A stretch of DNA of 33,843 bases, taken from contig JAGXGP010000028.1 of assembly GCA_024636775.1 (NCBI GenBank), positions 1-33,843 of the forward strand, read 5' to 3'. The first letter of the stretch is position 1, and every line of letters begins with the position of its first letter. The translations under genes were made by a program, and so were the position numbers. This document shows positions 16,347-25,618 of this stretch, piece after piece. The notes under the pieces were generated by a model. That model worked only from the letters and a program-made list of their open reading frames with translations. It searched no databases and was not told where the DNA came from. The stretch comes from Hydrogenophilales bacterium (lineage in GTDB: Bacteria; Pseudomonadota; Gammaproteobacteria; Burkholderiales; Thiobacillaceae).

Positions 16347-17780
16347 TTATTCTTCGGTGCTGTAGGTCTGCATCCGACTATAAAGCGTGGTGCGGTTGAT
16401 GCCGAGCATCTTGGCGGCCTGCGACAGGTTGCCATGGGTCATGTTGAGAGCGGCTTCCACGTAGGCCTTTTCCCACTGACGCAAGGTGACGTCGAGGTTG
16501 AAGTTGGCGACCGTTTGCAGTTGTTTGCGCGCCAGTTCAATCAGCAATTTGCCGTCGTTGGCCAACGGAATTTCTTGCGGATAGGCCTGGTCGGTATCGA
16601 GCTCGTCCTCCAACTGCTGGGCGTTTACTGTCTTACCAGGGTATTTCGTGGTCAGGCGAATGGCGATGTTGCGCAGTTCACGCACGTTGCCCGGGAAGTG
16701 GTAGTCCGCCCACATTTGCTGTGCACGGTCATCAAGATTAAATGGCTGGCTTTTGGCTTCGTGAGCGTAAAAGCCGCGGAAATGATTGAGCAGGGTGAGT
16801 TTGTCCTGACCCATTTCACGTAGCGGCGGCACCGCAATGGAGAATACCGATAACCGATGATAGAGGTCGGCACGAAAGCGGCCGGCCTTGATTTCTGCGC
16901 GTAGGTCACGGTTGGTCGCGGTGACGACACGCGCATTGGAAAAACGCGGCTGGGTTTCGCCGACACGCTGGTATTCGCCGTTTTCCAGCACCCGCAACAA
17001 CTTGGCCTGGAGTTCCAGCGGCAACTCGCCGATTTCGTCGAGGAACAGTGTGCCGTTTTCGGCTTCTTCGAAATAACCGGCACGGGAGCTGGTCGCGCCG
17101 GTGAACGCACCCTTGGCGTAACCGAACAAGGTGGGTTCGACCAGCGTTGGTGAAATGGCCGCACAGTTCAGTGCCAGATAGGGTTTGGGTGCACGGGGTG
17201 ACAACTGGTGCAGGCTGGATGCGACTCGCTCTTTTCCGCTACCGGATTCGCCTTCGATCAGGACGGGGAAAGGTGCGGCAGCATATTGCTTGATTTGCTC
17301 CCGCAGTTTGTCTATGGCCGGACTTTCGCCCACGATGCCGGAGTCTTTGATGGGTGCAGGGGCTTTTTCAGCGCTACGTTCTGCATCCTGAACCAGCAGC
17401 GCATTGAACAGCAGCGACTTGAGCCGCTCGGGCTCGCAGGGCTTGGCCACGAAATCGATCGCACCCAGCGCCCGAGCGTGACGTGCATTGGCTTCGTCGC
17501 TCTGGCCGGAAAGGACCAGAATCTTGATGCTGGGGGAAATGCTCAGCAGGTCTGCGATCAGGGCAAAGCCCTCATCGGGCTTATGCGGATGCGGTGGCAG
17601 ACCCAGATCAACCAGGGCTAACTGGGGCGGTTCGTCCAGTTGCATCAGCAGGCTTTTAACCTGGGCACGTGACTCGGCGGCCGAGATTTCGAAATCCTTG
17701 CTCAATACATAAGTGAGCGTATCGGATATCAGCGGATCGTCATCAACGATCAGCAAACTAGGCTTGTTGGTATGGGCCAC
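16347..17780 (-). CDS. Sigma-54-dependent response regulator (PrsR-like), first gene of the pilus operon
   Basis: A 477-residue NtrC-class activator. The receiver domain has DDD at residues 13-15, the phosphoacceptor Asp58 in LVDLGLPP, and the switch lysine in FVAKPCEP. The AAA+ domain has Walker A GESGSGKE (177-184), the sigma-54 contact loop GAFTGA (224-229) and Walker [12 protein letters not shown] Fis-type helix-turn-helix closes the protein ([20 protein letters not shown]). The DLGLPP-x-P-x4-EG receiver resembles PEP-CTERM regulator PrsR, but no PEP-CTERM gene is present here. The start is GTG at 17780 with GGAGG 4 nt upstream; ATG at 17816 is in frame but lacks a ribosome site. The kinase at 4021-5751 is the likely partner and the promoter at 3799-3814 a likely target. 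Confidence 0.9.
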   Translation of the reverse strand: MAHTNKPSLLIVDDDPLISDTLTYVLSKDFEISAAESRAQVKSLLMQLDEPPQLALVDLGLPPHPHKPDEGFALIADLLSISPSIKILVLSGQSDEANARHARALGAIDFVAKPCEPERLKSLLFNALLVQDAERSAEKAPAPIKDSGIVGESPAIDKLREQIKQYAAAPFPVLIEGESGSGKERVASSLHQLSPRAPKPYLALNCAAISPTLVEPTLFGYAKGAFTGATSSRAGYFEEAENGTLFLDEIGELPLELQAKLLRVLENGEYQRVGETQPRFSNARVVTATNRDLRAEIKAGRFRADLYHRLSVFSIAVPPLREMGQDKLTLLNHFRGFYAHEAKSQPFNLDDRAQQMWADYHFPGNVRELRNIAIRLTTKYPGKTVNAQQLEDELDTDQAYPQEIPLANDGKLLIELARKQLQTVANFNLDVTLRQWEKAYVEAALNMTHGNLSQAAKMLGINRTTLYSRMQTYSTEE

Positions 17781-17968
17781 ATGTCCTCCGGGTCGAGTGG
17801 TACCCCTTCGGGGCATAAATGCGAAATCGCGCCTGCATCTGAGGATGCGTCATTTGTTCTACGCGTGTCGGATTTTCGCCGATTGTGCCAGAGACACAGA
17901 TAAAGTTAAACCAGATTGGTAGACAGCGTGGCGGTTTGCGCTGTGTAGTTGGACCGGATAACGTCTAT

Positions 17969-19672
17969 TTAGCCCTCCACAGGCTTGATGGCTACATGAA
18001 TCCAGCCTTCGCTGCTCTCGATGGGCTTGCCTAACAATATGAGCTTGAGGTCGGTTGTGCCGTTGACCTGACATACTTTTCCGGACAAATAATGCACAGA
18101 ATCAAGAATCAGGCTGTGGTTGCCTTTGCTGTCTGCCAGGATCAAACCTGAATTTGGCAGGGTTGGTGGGTTGTTGACTGAGCCCTTGACGGTGTAGTCA
18201 GCCGTGCCCGCATCTTGCAGGGATATCAGCGAAGGGGTTTCGGTCAATGTTTCAATCCCGACCGAACTGGTATCGCTACTGATACGCGACAAACGGCGCA
18301 CCATGCCAAGCTGCCATGTGTCCGACTCGTGTGTTTTGATGCCAATCAGCGCGCCCACCCGCAGCCAATCCTTGTCGCGTGATTCAACAACCGCACCAAA
18401 GCCGCATTCGCTTTCGTCGTGCATGACCCAACGTTCGACGTCGGGGGCATTAGCGGTGCTCGTTACGGTTGGAGTCTGTGTGGAATCGACACGTTCACGT
18501 GTACGTTCGGTGATAAAGCCATACACCCGAACATCATCTTCTTCATTGTAGTTGAGCCCCATACCGTAGGGTGAGGCGCGGGTGGGGGCATCCGCTGCCT
18601 TGAGTTGGCCAAAAATGGCATTCAGACCGTGCGCAACATCGACCAGGCGTTTGATGGGGGCACGCGGGGCCCGGCGTTGTTCGCGGTCCTCGAGTGAAGC
18701 CCATTGGTGCTGAAGATGTTCCAGGAGTTCGAGGCTTTCGGCGGTACGGGCGTTGTCGCCCAAACCCAATTGTGCGGGGGTGCCGCCTTTTTTCAGTGAG
18801 TCATGAAGGGTTTGCACCACGAGTAAAAGATCGGCCGTGGACCAGAATCGCATGGGTTTCTCTATGTCGGGTTTACGAACCCGACGTGGCCCCTGGTCGG
18901 CTGACATATCAACGGAAAACGTATGGGCTTCAGCATCCAGTTGGGTGTCGAGGTTGAGTTGGTTATGCCACAGGCATAGCCAGCGATCCAGCAGGTCGAG
19001 TTGCTTGGGGTAGAGCGTGCCGGAATTGGCCAGGTTCAGCATCAACGTGTGCAGGTAGGCTGATTGGCAGCTGCATTCGGTTGTTTCTTCAGGATAGGCG
19101 CGCTGCAGTTTCACCTGGAAATCATGGGCTTCGGCTATGCGGTAGAGGTTATGCAACCTGAACCAGAGTTTTTCGCTGGCGGGCAAGTAGCGAATGGCAC
19201 GCCATTTCAGTAACTGGCCAAATGCGCGAATGGCCCGCAGGGTAATTAGCGGAATCGAAGCATCCAGCGGGTTTTTTCCGGTTTCGTTGGAAATGTGCAA
19301 TACAAAGGTGTGATAGCCCCGAGCAACTTCCCAGTTCAGGCCGTACACCGCATGCCAGAGTTGGCTTTCGACCTGTCGAGACATGCGCGGATTGCGTAAA
19401 TATTGGCGAACCAGCGTGTCCTGAAAGTCTCGCGACTTCACGTCCAGCAACATGAATATAGCCAGACGGACTTTTGTGAAATCCGTTGAAGTTTCGTTGA
19501 TGCGCTTAAGTTGAGCGTAGATGGCCTGCTGGCTCTTGTAGGCATCACCTGCGTGCAGCCCCTCGATCCAGCTTGTGGCTGCCTTGAGGCTGACGAGCGG
19601 GTCATCAGCCGGCTTGCCGGTTGGCAACAGTCGAGCAAATCCAGATGCAAGCTTTTCGGCGAGTGAATTCAT
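17969..19672 (-). CDS. Conserved protein with PilZ-like C-terminal domain, possible c-di-GMP binder
   Basis: A 567-residue, predominantly soluble protein with no signal peptide or clear membrane helix. The first ~380 residues are alpha-helical and match no family I can name. The C-terminal ~180 residues look PilZ-like: RTRER (Arg390 and Arg394, pattern RxxxR), then 25 residues later DESECG (Asp419, Ser421, Gly424; pattern DxSxxG). This is followed by LRVGALIGIKT and WQLGMVRRLSR, in the manner of beta-barrel PilZ strands. In true PilZ domains these residues bind c-di-GMP. The gene lies upstream of the pilus operon on the same strand, 188 bp before the regulator, and 70 bp downstream of alaS. 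Molecular function is unknown; c-di-GMP binding is inferred from the motifs only. Confidence 0.7.
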   Translation of the reverse strand: MNSLAEKLASGFARLLPTGKPADDPLVSLKAATSWIEGLHAGDAYKSQQAIYAQLKRINETSTDFTKVRLAIFMLLDVKSRDFQDTLVRQYLRNPRMSRQVESQLWHAVYGLNWEVARGYHTFVLHISNETGKNPLDASIPLITLRAIRAFGQLLKWRAIRYLPASEKLWFRLHNLYRIAEAHDFQVKLQRAYPEETTECSCQSAYLHTLMLNLANSGTLYPKQLDLLDRWLCLWHNQLNLDTQLDAEAHTFSVDMSADQGPRRVRKPDIEKPMRFWSTADLLLVVQTLHDSLKKGGTPAQLGLGDNARTAESLELLEHLQHQWASLEDREQRRAPRAPIKRLVDVAHGLNAIFGQLKAADAPTRASPYGMGLNYNEEDDVRVYGFITERTRERVDSTQTPTVTSTANAPDVERWVMHDESECGFGAVVESRDKDWLRVGALIGIKTHESDTWQLGMVRRLSRISSDTSSVGIETLTETPSLISLQDAGTADYTVKGSVNNPPTLPNSGLILADSKGNHSLILDSVHYLSGKVCQVNGTTDLKLILLGKPIESSEGWIHVAIKPVEG

Positions 19673-19742
19673 GGTTTCAGCGGTCAGGGCAACATGTTCT
19701 CAAACACTATACGGTTGATTTAGCAAAATCTGTACCCGGCGA

Positions 19743-22361
19743 TCAACCCAGCTTATTTTTTACCCAGTCAGATACGGATTCCAGGGCAGCGGGCAATTGC
19801 GCAGGCTCAGTCCCGCCTGCCATCGCCAAATCGGGTTTTCCACCGCCTTTCCCCCCCACCTGCGTAGCGACAAAATTCACCAGCTCACCGGCCTTGATCT
19901 TGGTGATGACATCAGGGGTGACGGCAGCAATCAGGCTGACTTTCCCGTCAATAACCGTGCCGAGGACCAGCGCACACGACTTCAGCTTGTCGCGCAGTTT
20001 GTCGGCGGTTTCGCGCAAGCCCTTGGCATCGACGCCGTCGAGCTGTGCCGCCAAGACCTGCACCCCACCGATGTCAACTGCCCGCTGCACCAGTTCGTCC
20101 CCGGCGCTGGCGGCGAGTTTGGATTTCAGGCGATCGAGTTCTTTTTCCAGGGCACGCACGTTGTCGAGCATCTGGGCCAGTTTGGTGCCGAGTTCAGCCG
20201 GTTGCGCTTTCAAGGTTGCTGCAGCTTGGCGGATTTCCTGTTCGCGCGTCTGCACATAGGCCAGTGCATTGTCGCCAGTCACTGCCTCGATCCGTCGTAC
20301 GCCAGCCGCGACGCCGGATTCGCCTATGACCAGGAAAAGGCCGATATCCCCGGTACGTGCCACGTGGGTGCCGCCGCACAGTTCGCGCGAGTTGCCAATA
20401 TCGAGCACGCGTACTTCGTCGCCGTATTTCTCGCCAAACAGCATCGTCGCGCCGGTTTTCTGCGCGTCATCAATGGCCATCACACGCGCCTGCGTGGCCT
20501 GATTGGCCAGGATCTCGGCGTTGACCCGGATCTCCACCTCGCGAATCTGCGCGTCGGTCATCGGGCTGGGCTGTACAAAATCGAAGCGGGTTTTTTCGCT
20601 GTCGACCAATGAGCCTTTTTGCTGCACATGTTCGCCCAGCACATCGTGCAAGGCCTTGTGCATCAGGTGGGTGACTGAATGGTTACGCATGGTGCGGGCG
20701 CGCGCCAGTTCATCGACTTTGGCCGAAACCGGTTCGCCGAGCTTGAGCGTGCCGGTTTTGACCACACCGTGGTGGCCGAATACTTGCGCCTGGATTTTCA
20801 ACGTGTCTTCCACCGCAAAGGCGCCGCCCGCCGCCTGCATCACCCCGCAGTCGCCGGCCTGGCCACCGGATTCGGCGTAGAACGGCGTGTGGTCGAGCAC
20901 CACCACGCCGAGTTCGCCCTCGTTCAACTGATTGACTGCCGTGCCGTCCTTGTACAGCGCGAGGATGGTGCCGTCGTGCGCCAGCGTGTCGTAACCGTGG
21001 AAAGTGGTCGCCGTGCCGGCATATTCCAGTCCTGCGCCGAGCTTGAACTTGCCGGCTGCGCGCGCCTGACTCTTTTGCCGCTGCATGGCGGTGTCGAAAG
21101 CCGCCGTGTCGACAGTCATGCCGGCTTCGCGGCAGATGTCGGCGGTGAGGTCGAGCGGAAAGCCGTAGGTGTCGTGCAGCTTGAATGCCAGTTCGCCGTC
21201 GAAGGTGCCACCGGCTGGCAGGGTTTTCAGCGTGGATTCGAGAATGCCCATGCCATGTTCGATGGTCTCGAAAAAGCGTTCTTCTTCCTGCCGCAGAATC
21301 TCGATGACCCGATCCTGGGCCTTGACGAGTTCCGGGTAGGCCTCGCCCATCACCGCGACCAGGTCAGGCACCATGCGGTTGAAAAAAGCCGACCGCACGC
21401 CCAGCTTATAACCGTGACGAATCGCGCGGCGGATGATGCGACGCAGCACATAGCCGCGCCCTTCGTTGCCGGGGATGACACCGTCGACAATCAAAAACGA
21501 GCAGGCGCGGATATGGTCGGCAATGACCTTGAGTGAATTGATGCTGAGATCAGTCGTTTGGGTTTCGCGTGCGGCAGCTTGAATCAGCGCCTGAAACAGA
21601 TCGATTTCGTAATTGGAATGCACATGCTGCATCACCGCCGAAATGCGCTCCAGCCCCATGCCGGTATCGACGCTGGGCTTGGGTAGCGGATGCATCACGC
21701 CGGCCTCATCGCGGTTGAACTGCATGAACACGTTGTTCCAAATTTCTATGTAGCGGTCGCCATCTTCGTCGGGTGAGCCGGGTGGGCCACCGGCGATCTC
21801 CGCACCGTGGTCGTAAAAAATTTCGGTGCAGGGGCCGCACGGGCCAGTGTCGCCCATCGCCCAGAAATTGTCGGAGGCGTAGCGCGCGCCCTTGTTGTCA
21901 CCGATTCGGACGATGCGATCTTTGGGTACGCCGATATCGTTGTGCCAGATATCGAAGGCTTCGTCGTCCTCGGCATAGACCGTCACCCACAGCTTCTCGG
22001 TCGGCAGCTTCAGCACCACCGTCAAGTATTCCCAAGCGTACTTGATCGCGTCCTGCTTGAAATAATCGCCGAAGCTGAAGTTGCCCAGCATCTCGAAAAA
22101 AGTGTGATGGCGCGCCGTGTAACCGACGTTTTCCAGATCGTTGTGCTTGCCGCCGGCGCGCACGCAGCGCTGCGAGGACACCGCGCGGGTGTAGGCGCGC
22201 TTGTCCTGCCCGGTGAACACATCCTTGAATTGCACCATGCCCGCGTTGGTAAACAACAGGGTCGGATCGTTGCCCGGCACCAGCGGACTGCTGGCGACAA
22301 TGGTGTGACCCTTGGAGGCAAAATAATCGAGGAAACTCTGGCGAATCGCGCTGCTTTTCAT
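19743..22361 (-). CDS. alaS: Alanyl-tRNA synthetase
   Basis: An 872-residue class II aminoacyl-tRNA synthetase that charges tRNA-Ala, cytoplasmic. The N-terminal catalytic core has the classic opening [20 protein letters not shown], motif [17 protein letters not shown], and the class II motif 3 region GMGLERI. The editing domain has the zinc ligands HSVTHLMH (HxxxH) and CGGTHV. The C-terminal oligomerisation (DHHA1-like) domain ends with [15 protein letters not shown]. Length is normal. The frame is open to 22535, but the ATG at 22361 gives the family N-terminus; upstream sequence is the divergent intergenic region. It lacks a strong Shine-Dalgarno. The region between it and DUF1415 (91 bp) must hold both promoters. 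Confidence 0.98.
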   Translation of the reverse strand: MKSSAIRQSFLDYFASKGHTIVASSPLVPGNDPTLLFTNAGMVQFKDVFTGQDKRAYTRAVSSQRCVRAGGKHNDLENVGYTARHHTFFEMLGNFSFGDYFKQDAIKYAWEYLTVVLKLPTEKLWVTVYAEDDEAFDIWHNDIGVPKDRIVRIGDNKGARYASDNFWAMGDTGPCGPCTEIFYDHGAEIAGGPPGSPDEDGDRYIEIWNNVFMQFNRDEAGVMHPLPKPSVDTGMGLERISAVMQHVHSNYEIDLFQALIQAAARETQTTDLSINSLKVIADHIRACSFLIVDGVIPGNEGRGYVLRRIIRRAIRHGYKLGVRSAFFNRMVPDLVAVMGEAYPELVKAQDRVIEILRQEEERFFETIEHGMGILESTLKTLPAGGTFDGELAFKLHDTYGFPLDLTADICREAGMTVDTAAFDTAMQRQKSQARAAGKFKLGAGLEYAGTATTFHGYDTLAHDGTILALYKDGTAVNQLNEGELGVVVLDHTPFYAESGGQAGDCGVMQAAGGAFAVEDTLKIQAQVFGHHGVVKTGTLKLGEPVSAKVDELARARTMRNHSVTHLMHKALHDVLGEHVQQKGSLVDSEKTRFDFVQPSPMTDAQIREVEIRVNAEILANQATQARVMAIDDAQKTGATMLFGEKYGDEVRVLDIGNSRELCGGTHVARTGDIGLFLVIGESGVAAGVRRIEAVTGDNALAYVQTREQEIRQAAATLKAQPAELGTKLAQMLDNVRALEKELDRLKSKLAASAGDELVQRAVDIGGVQVLAAQLDGVDAKGLRETADKLRDKLKSCALVLGTVIDGKVSLIAAVTPDVITKIKAGELVNFVATQVGGKGGGKPDLAMAGGTEPAQLPAALESVSDWVKNKLG

Positions 22362-22404
22362 GGTGTGGGCGGGGGTTAAGTGCGTTAACGTCGAACAATA
22401 AGGC

Positions 22405-22410
22405 ATTGTA
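22405..22410 (-). promoter_or_regulatory. Candidate -10 element for alaS
   Basis: The minus strand has TACAAT (5 of 6 to TATAAT) about 44 nt before the alaS ATG. No good -35 hexamer is visible 16-18 nt upstream (the best is CTGCAA), so this is only a candidate. Confidence 0.3.
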
Positions 22411-22452
22411 TCCGTTAAAGTTCCGGCCTTGCAGGCAGCATCAGGAGGAAAA

Positions 22453-22995
22453 ATGGACGACGCATCCGTCATCGCAGCCACCCGGGTATGGCTCGAAAAA
22501 GCCGTGATCGGGCTCAATTTGTGCCCCTTTGCCAAAGCGGTCTACGTCAAGAATCAGGTGCGTATCGTCGTGAGCCACGCCAAGCATCTGGACGGCTTGC
22601 TGGAAGACCTCGACCGCGAACTGGATTTTCTGGCCGCAGCCGACCCCGATGAACTCGATACTACGCTGCTGATCCACCCCACGTTGTTGCCGAACTTTCT
22701 CGACTTCAACGACTTCCTGCAACTAACCGACGCAGCCGTGGAAGACCACGAACTGGAAGGCGTCATCCAGGTCGCCAGTTTCCACCCACAGTTCCAGTTC
22801 GAAGGCACCGAACCCGACGACATGGGCAACTACACCAACCGCGCCCCGTTTCCCACCCTGCATTTGCTGCGCGAGGCGAGCATCGAACGGGCTGTCGCAG
22901 CATTGCCAGAAGCCGAAACCATTTATGAACGCAACATCGAGACGTTGAAGGCGCTGGGATACGCGGGCTGGCTGTCCTTGTGGCGCAAGCCGTGA
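22453..22995 (+). CDS. DUF1415 family protein
   Basis: A 180-residue soluble protein of the DUF1415 family, function unknown. The conserved opening [20 protein letters not shown], the segment [20 protein letters not shown] and the [17 protein letters not shown] stretch identify the family. Asn/Asp and His residues near the end ([20 protein letters not shown]) are also typical. The ATG at 22453 has a strong AGGAGG 5 nt upstream, which settles the start against an in-frame start at 22429. It is divergent from alaS and not obviously in an operon with anything downstream. No catalytic role can be assigned from the sequence. Confidence 0.92.
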   Translation: MDDASVIAATRVWLEKAVIGLNLCPFAKAVYVKNQVRIVVSHAKHLDGLLEDLDRELDFLAAADPDELDTTLLIHPTLLPNFLDFNDFLQLTDAAVEDHELEGVIQVASFHPQFQFEGTEPDDMGNYTNRAPFPTLHLLREASIERAVAALPEAETIYERNIETLKALGYAGWLSLWRKP

Positions 22996-23196
22996 TTCGG
23001 GTGTGAATGCTCAGGCTGATCAGACAAGACGCGCGGGAGCGGGACGAACTCCGCAAAACATTCGCGGCAGGAACGGCCGAGCCGAAAGAATGCGGGCAGG
23101 TGCGGTTGTCTGCCGAACTCAGGTCGTCAACGTTCAAGGCAATTGGGATGGGCCACGCACCACAAAAGCGGCCGACTCATGGCCGAAATGTCCCCG
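22996..23196. other. Intergenic region without supported gene
   Basis: This holds the downstream regions of the convergent DUF1415 and trkA genes. An inverted repeat CGGCC-N7-GGCCG (23169-23185) is followed on the minus strand by CTTTTG and could be a weak terminator for trkA. Short open frames here lack ribosome sites and recognisable products. No RNA gene was recognised. Confidence 0.4.
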
Positions 23197-23865
23197 TCAG
23201 CTACTGGGCCGGCGCTGCTTGCGCAGCCCCCAGCGTTCCTCCAGATCGAGCACATTGCGACTGTGGGTGATGACCACCACTTCGTCGTCGACGCGCAGGT
23301 TGTCCTCTGGCTTGGGCAGCCTGAACTTGCCATCCCGGTAGCAGCAGATCACCCTGCTGTCCTTGGGCAGGTCGAGGGCTTCTATCGTTCTCGCATCTCC
23401 TTCCCTGACGACAAAGCTGAATACCCGCGCCTCGTCCTTGATCATGGCGGACAGTTCCATCCGGTCATGGCCGGCGAACATTTCCGCCAGGTAGCGGCCG
23501 ATAGTACGGGCCGGCACGATGGTGTCCTCCAGGCCCAGTCCGATGCAGATGTGTTCGAACTCCGGATCCTCGATGCGGGTCACGATCCGCTTGAATCCCA
23601 GGGATTTTCCCACCAGGCTGGCGATGATATTGCTCTGGTCGTTGTCGGTGAGGCAGAACAGGAAGTTGGTTTGCTCCGGATCGGCTTCCCGCAGGATGGC
23701 CGGCTTGCCGCCGTCGCCATGGATGAAACCGCAGTCCAGTTCCTCGCCGAGCGCATCGATCCGTTCCTTGTCCCGCTCGATGATCACGACCTCGTGGCCG
23801 TGTTTGACCAGGGTTTGGGCGGTCATCACTGCTATTGCTCCCGCTCCGATGAATACCGCACGCAT
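23197..23865 (-). CDS. trkA: TrkA/KtrA-type K+ uptake regulatory protein (single RCK unit)
   Basis: A 222-residue cytoplasmic RCK protein that gates the TrkH channel-like subunit. A TrkA-N Rossmann domain has the nucleotide-binding motif GAGAIA (residues ~7-12) and the acidic end of the second strand at VVIIERD. A TrkA-C domain follows from ~140 (MELSAMI ... DDEVVVITHS). It has one N-C unit, half of the E. coli TrkA (458 residues) and the size of KtrA. The ATG at 23865 overlaps the trkH stop (TGATG), with AGGAGG 4 nt before it, so expression is coupled to trkH. The extended open frame up to 23958 is within trkH and is not used. Confidence 0.93.
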   Translation of the reverse strand: MRAVFIGAGAIAVMTAQTLVKHGHEVVIIERDKERIDALGEELDCGFIHGDGGKPAILREADPEQTNFLFCLTDNDQSNIIASLVGKSLGFKRIVTRIEDPEFEHICIGLGLEDTIVPARTIGRYLAEMFAGHDRMELSAMIKDEARVFSFVVREGDARTIEALDLPKDSRVICCYRDGKFRLPKPEDNLRVDDEVVVITHSRNVLDLEERWGLRKQRRPSS

Positions 23866-25325
23866 CATGCCTCCTGTTTTCTGCCGAGCCAGGTCACAGG
23901 ATACAACGTCACCAACAGGGCGACGATCTCCAGGCGACCTGCCAGCATGTCCAGACACAGCACCAGCTTGAGAAAGGCGGGCAAATCGCTGCCCGTGATC
24001 CCGGTGGACAACCCCACGGTGCCGGTGGCAGAAACCACCTCGAACAGGGCGTCCAGGGCCGGATAGCCATGGGCCAGAAAGGCCAGCCAGGAAAGCACGA
24101 CCACCGCGCCGAACAGCGCGATGATGAGCAGCACTTGAGTCATGTCCGCCGCCTCAAGACGCCGTCCGCCAAGGCGCGCCTCGACCACGGCGTGTTCCGT
24201 GGCAGCGGTGCGGCGCAGCAGCGACTGGATGAGTCGCAGCAGGATCAGCACCCGCAGCAGCTTTACCCCTCCAGCCGTGGAGCCCAGGCTGCCGCCAACG
24301 GCCATGGACAGGATGAGCAGGCCTTTGGGGTAAGCATCCAGGCTAGCGGTCGACTGGGCGCTGAAGCCCGCTGTGGTTTGCGCCGAGACAATCAGCAGGC
24401 CGCCCTGGCGCAGGGCTTCTGCCATCGGTACGCCGGCCTGCCAGAACCACAGGGCCAGCAGCAGGGTGCCCGTCAGACAGGCGCCCGCCAAGGTACGCAA
24501 CTCCAGATCCCCCAACAGTTCGCCGATGCCGCGGCGCCAGGCGAAGAAGTAAAGGGGGAGGGAAACGGCACCCAAGAAACTCACGAACATCACGGCGACG
24601 GGCACAACGGCGGGCAGCGCACCCCCCAGGCTCCGATCGAAGGTAGAGAAGCCGCCGGTGGATACGGCGGACAGCGCGTGGGCCAAGGCGTCGAAGGGTG
24701 CCAGGCCCGCGGCCCAGATCAGCAAACCGCCGGCCAGCGTGAGCAGGGCATAGACCGCCAGTACACGGCGGGCGTGGGTGCGGGTGGAGGAGACCTGTAA
24801 CTCGGTTCCCGAGGATTCCACCAGCTTGCGGGTAGCCATACCGTGCTGGGCCATGATGGCCATCGCCAGCACGGCAATGCCCAGACCGCCGTACCATTGC
24901 ATCCAGGCCCGGGCGAAGAGGAAGGAATGCGCGCTGTCCTGCACCGTGGCCAGGGTGGTCAGACCGGTGGTGGTGACTCCGGAGACGGCCTCGAAATAGG
25001 CGTCCAAGCCTGATAATCCCGCCGCTGCCAGGGGCCAGCTCATGAGCAGCGGACTCAGCACGAAGGCGAGGGTGACGATCACCATGGCCTCGTTGCTCTG
25101 GATTCGATCAGGCGCCTGGAGACGGGAAAGCGGCCAGCCAGCGCCTACCAGCAGGGCGATGATGGCGAGATAGCGCAAGCTGATGGGGATTTCCCCGTAA
25201 TACAGGGAGACACCTATGTTCGGCAGGGTAAGCAGGGCAAGCACCAGAGCCAGCTGCCCCAGATAGCGGCCCATCACCGGCCATCGGACGGCGTAGAGCA
25301 GTGCACTCTCCCCTTCGATTCCCAT
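23865..25325 (-). CDS. trkH: TrkH/KtrB-family potassium uptake membrane protein
   Basis: A 486-residue polytopic K+ transporter subunit built from four membrane-pore-membrane repeats. The four selectivity-filter segments are visible in order: VSGVTTTGLT (~residue 110), SAVSTGGFST (~222), SAQTTAGFSA (~317) and VSATGTVGLST (~435). The conserved GGSLGSTAGGVKLLR stretch after the third repeat is typical of TrkH. ATG 25325 has GGAGG about 10 nt upstream. It is co-transcribed and overlapping with the RCK gene downstream. Together they import K+, opposite in direction to the Kef antiporter at 1075-3045. Confidence 0.94.
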   Translation of the reverse strand: MGIEGESALLYAVRWPVMGRYLGQLALVLALLTLPNIGVSLYYGEIPISLRYLAIIALLVGAGWPLSRLQAPDRIQSNEAMVIVTLAFVLSPLLMSWPLAAAGLSGLDAYFEAVSGVTTTGLTTLATVQDSAHSFLFARAWMQWYGGLGIAVLAMAIMAQHGMATRKLVESSGTELQVSSTRTHARRVLAVYALLTLAGGLLIWAAGLAPFDALAHALSAVSTGGFSTFDRSLGGALPAVVPVAVMFVSFLGAVSLPLYFFAWRRGIGELLGDLELRTLAGACLTGTLLLALWFWQAGVPMAEALRQGGLLIVSAQTTAGFSAQSTASLDAYPKGLLILSMAVGGSLGSTAGGVKLLRVLILLRLIQSLLRRTAATEHAVVEARLGGRRLEAADMTQVLLIIALFGAVVVLSWLAFLAHGYPALDALFEVVSATGTVGLSTGITGSDLPAFLKLVLCLDMLAGRLEIVALLVTLYPVTWLGRKQEA

Positions 25326-25618
25326 GAATTGGACTCCTCCCTTTTTGCGCAGACTATTACTCAGCGTTGCATATGATCGTCCATCTTGGCGTGTGCCGAC
25401 CCATTGCCGCAGTGCGGGGCGATGGGAACACCCTCCGGTTTTGATGTCAGACTGCAGTCATGGCTTACTGGCCCAGCCTATTCGAAGAATAGCAGGGGCA
25501 CCAGAAAGCTTGCCCTGCGCCCCTTCCTTTTACAGTAAGAACTCTTTGGGCCTTAGCAACCATTGCCGCCGCCAGACTCCCCCGCTAAGGTGATCTCTTT
25601 TCAACGGCAGGATTCCCC
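25326..25618. promoter_or_regulatory. Divergent intergenic region between trkH and the MoxR operon
   Basis: No gene was seen. It contains two inverted repeats: CTATTC-GAA-GAATAG (25478-25492) and CCTTAGC ... GCTAAGG (25551-25557 and 25584-25590). No convincing -35/-10 pair was found. Promoters for trkH and moxR are expected here by position. Confidence 0.35.

Noticed and set aside
16347-17780. PEP-CTERM/exosortase system suggested by the PrsR-like regulator and PrsK-like kinase
   Set aside because: No exosortase, PEP-CTERM protein or exopolysaccharide gene is in the window; the linked genes are pilus genes.
17880-17905. TGGCAC on the minus strand upstream of the response regulator as a second sigma-54 promoter
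   Set aside because: The GC element is not at the required spacing (GG and GC are separated by 8 bases rather than 10), so it does not fit the RpoN consensus.
20679-21536. Plus-strand open frame opposite alaS
   Set aside because: Antisense to conserved alaS sequence, with no family features.
23007-23270. Small plus-strand open frame (87 codons) after DUF1415
   Set aside because: No ribosome site or recognisable domain, and half of it is antisense to trkA.
25478-25492. Inverted repeat CTATTC-GAA-GAATAG in the trkH-moxR gap as a specific operator
   Set aside because: Too short and AT-rich to assign without comparison; only mentioned under the intergenic entry.
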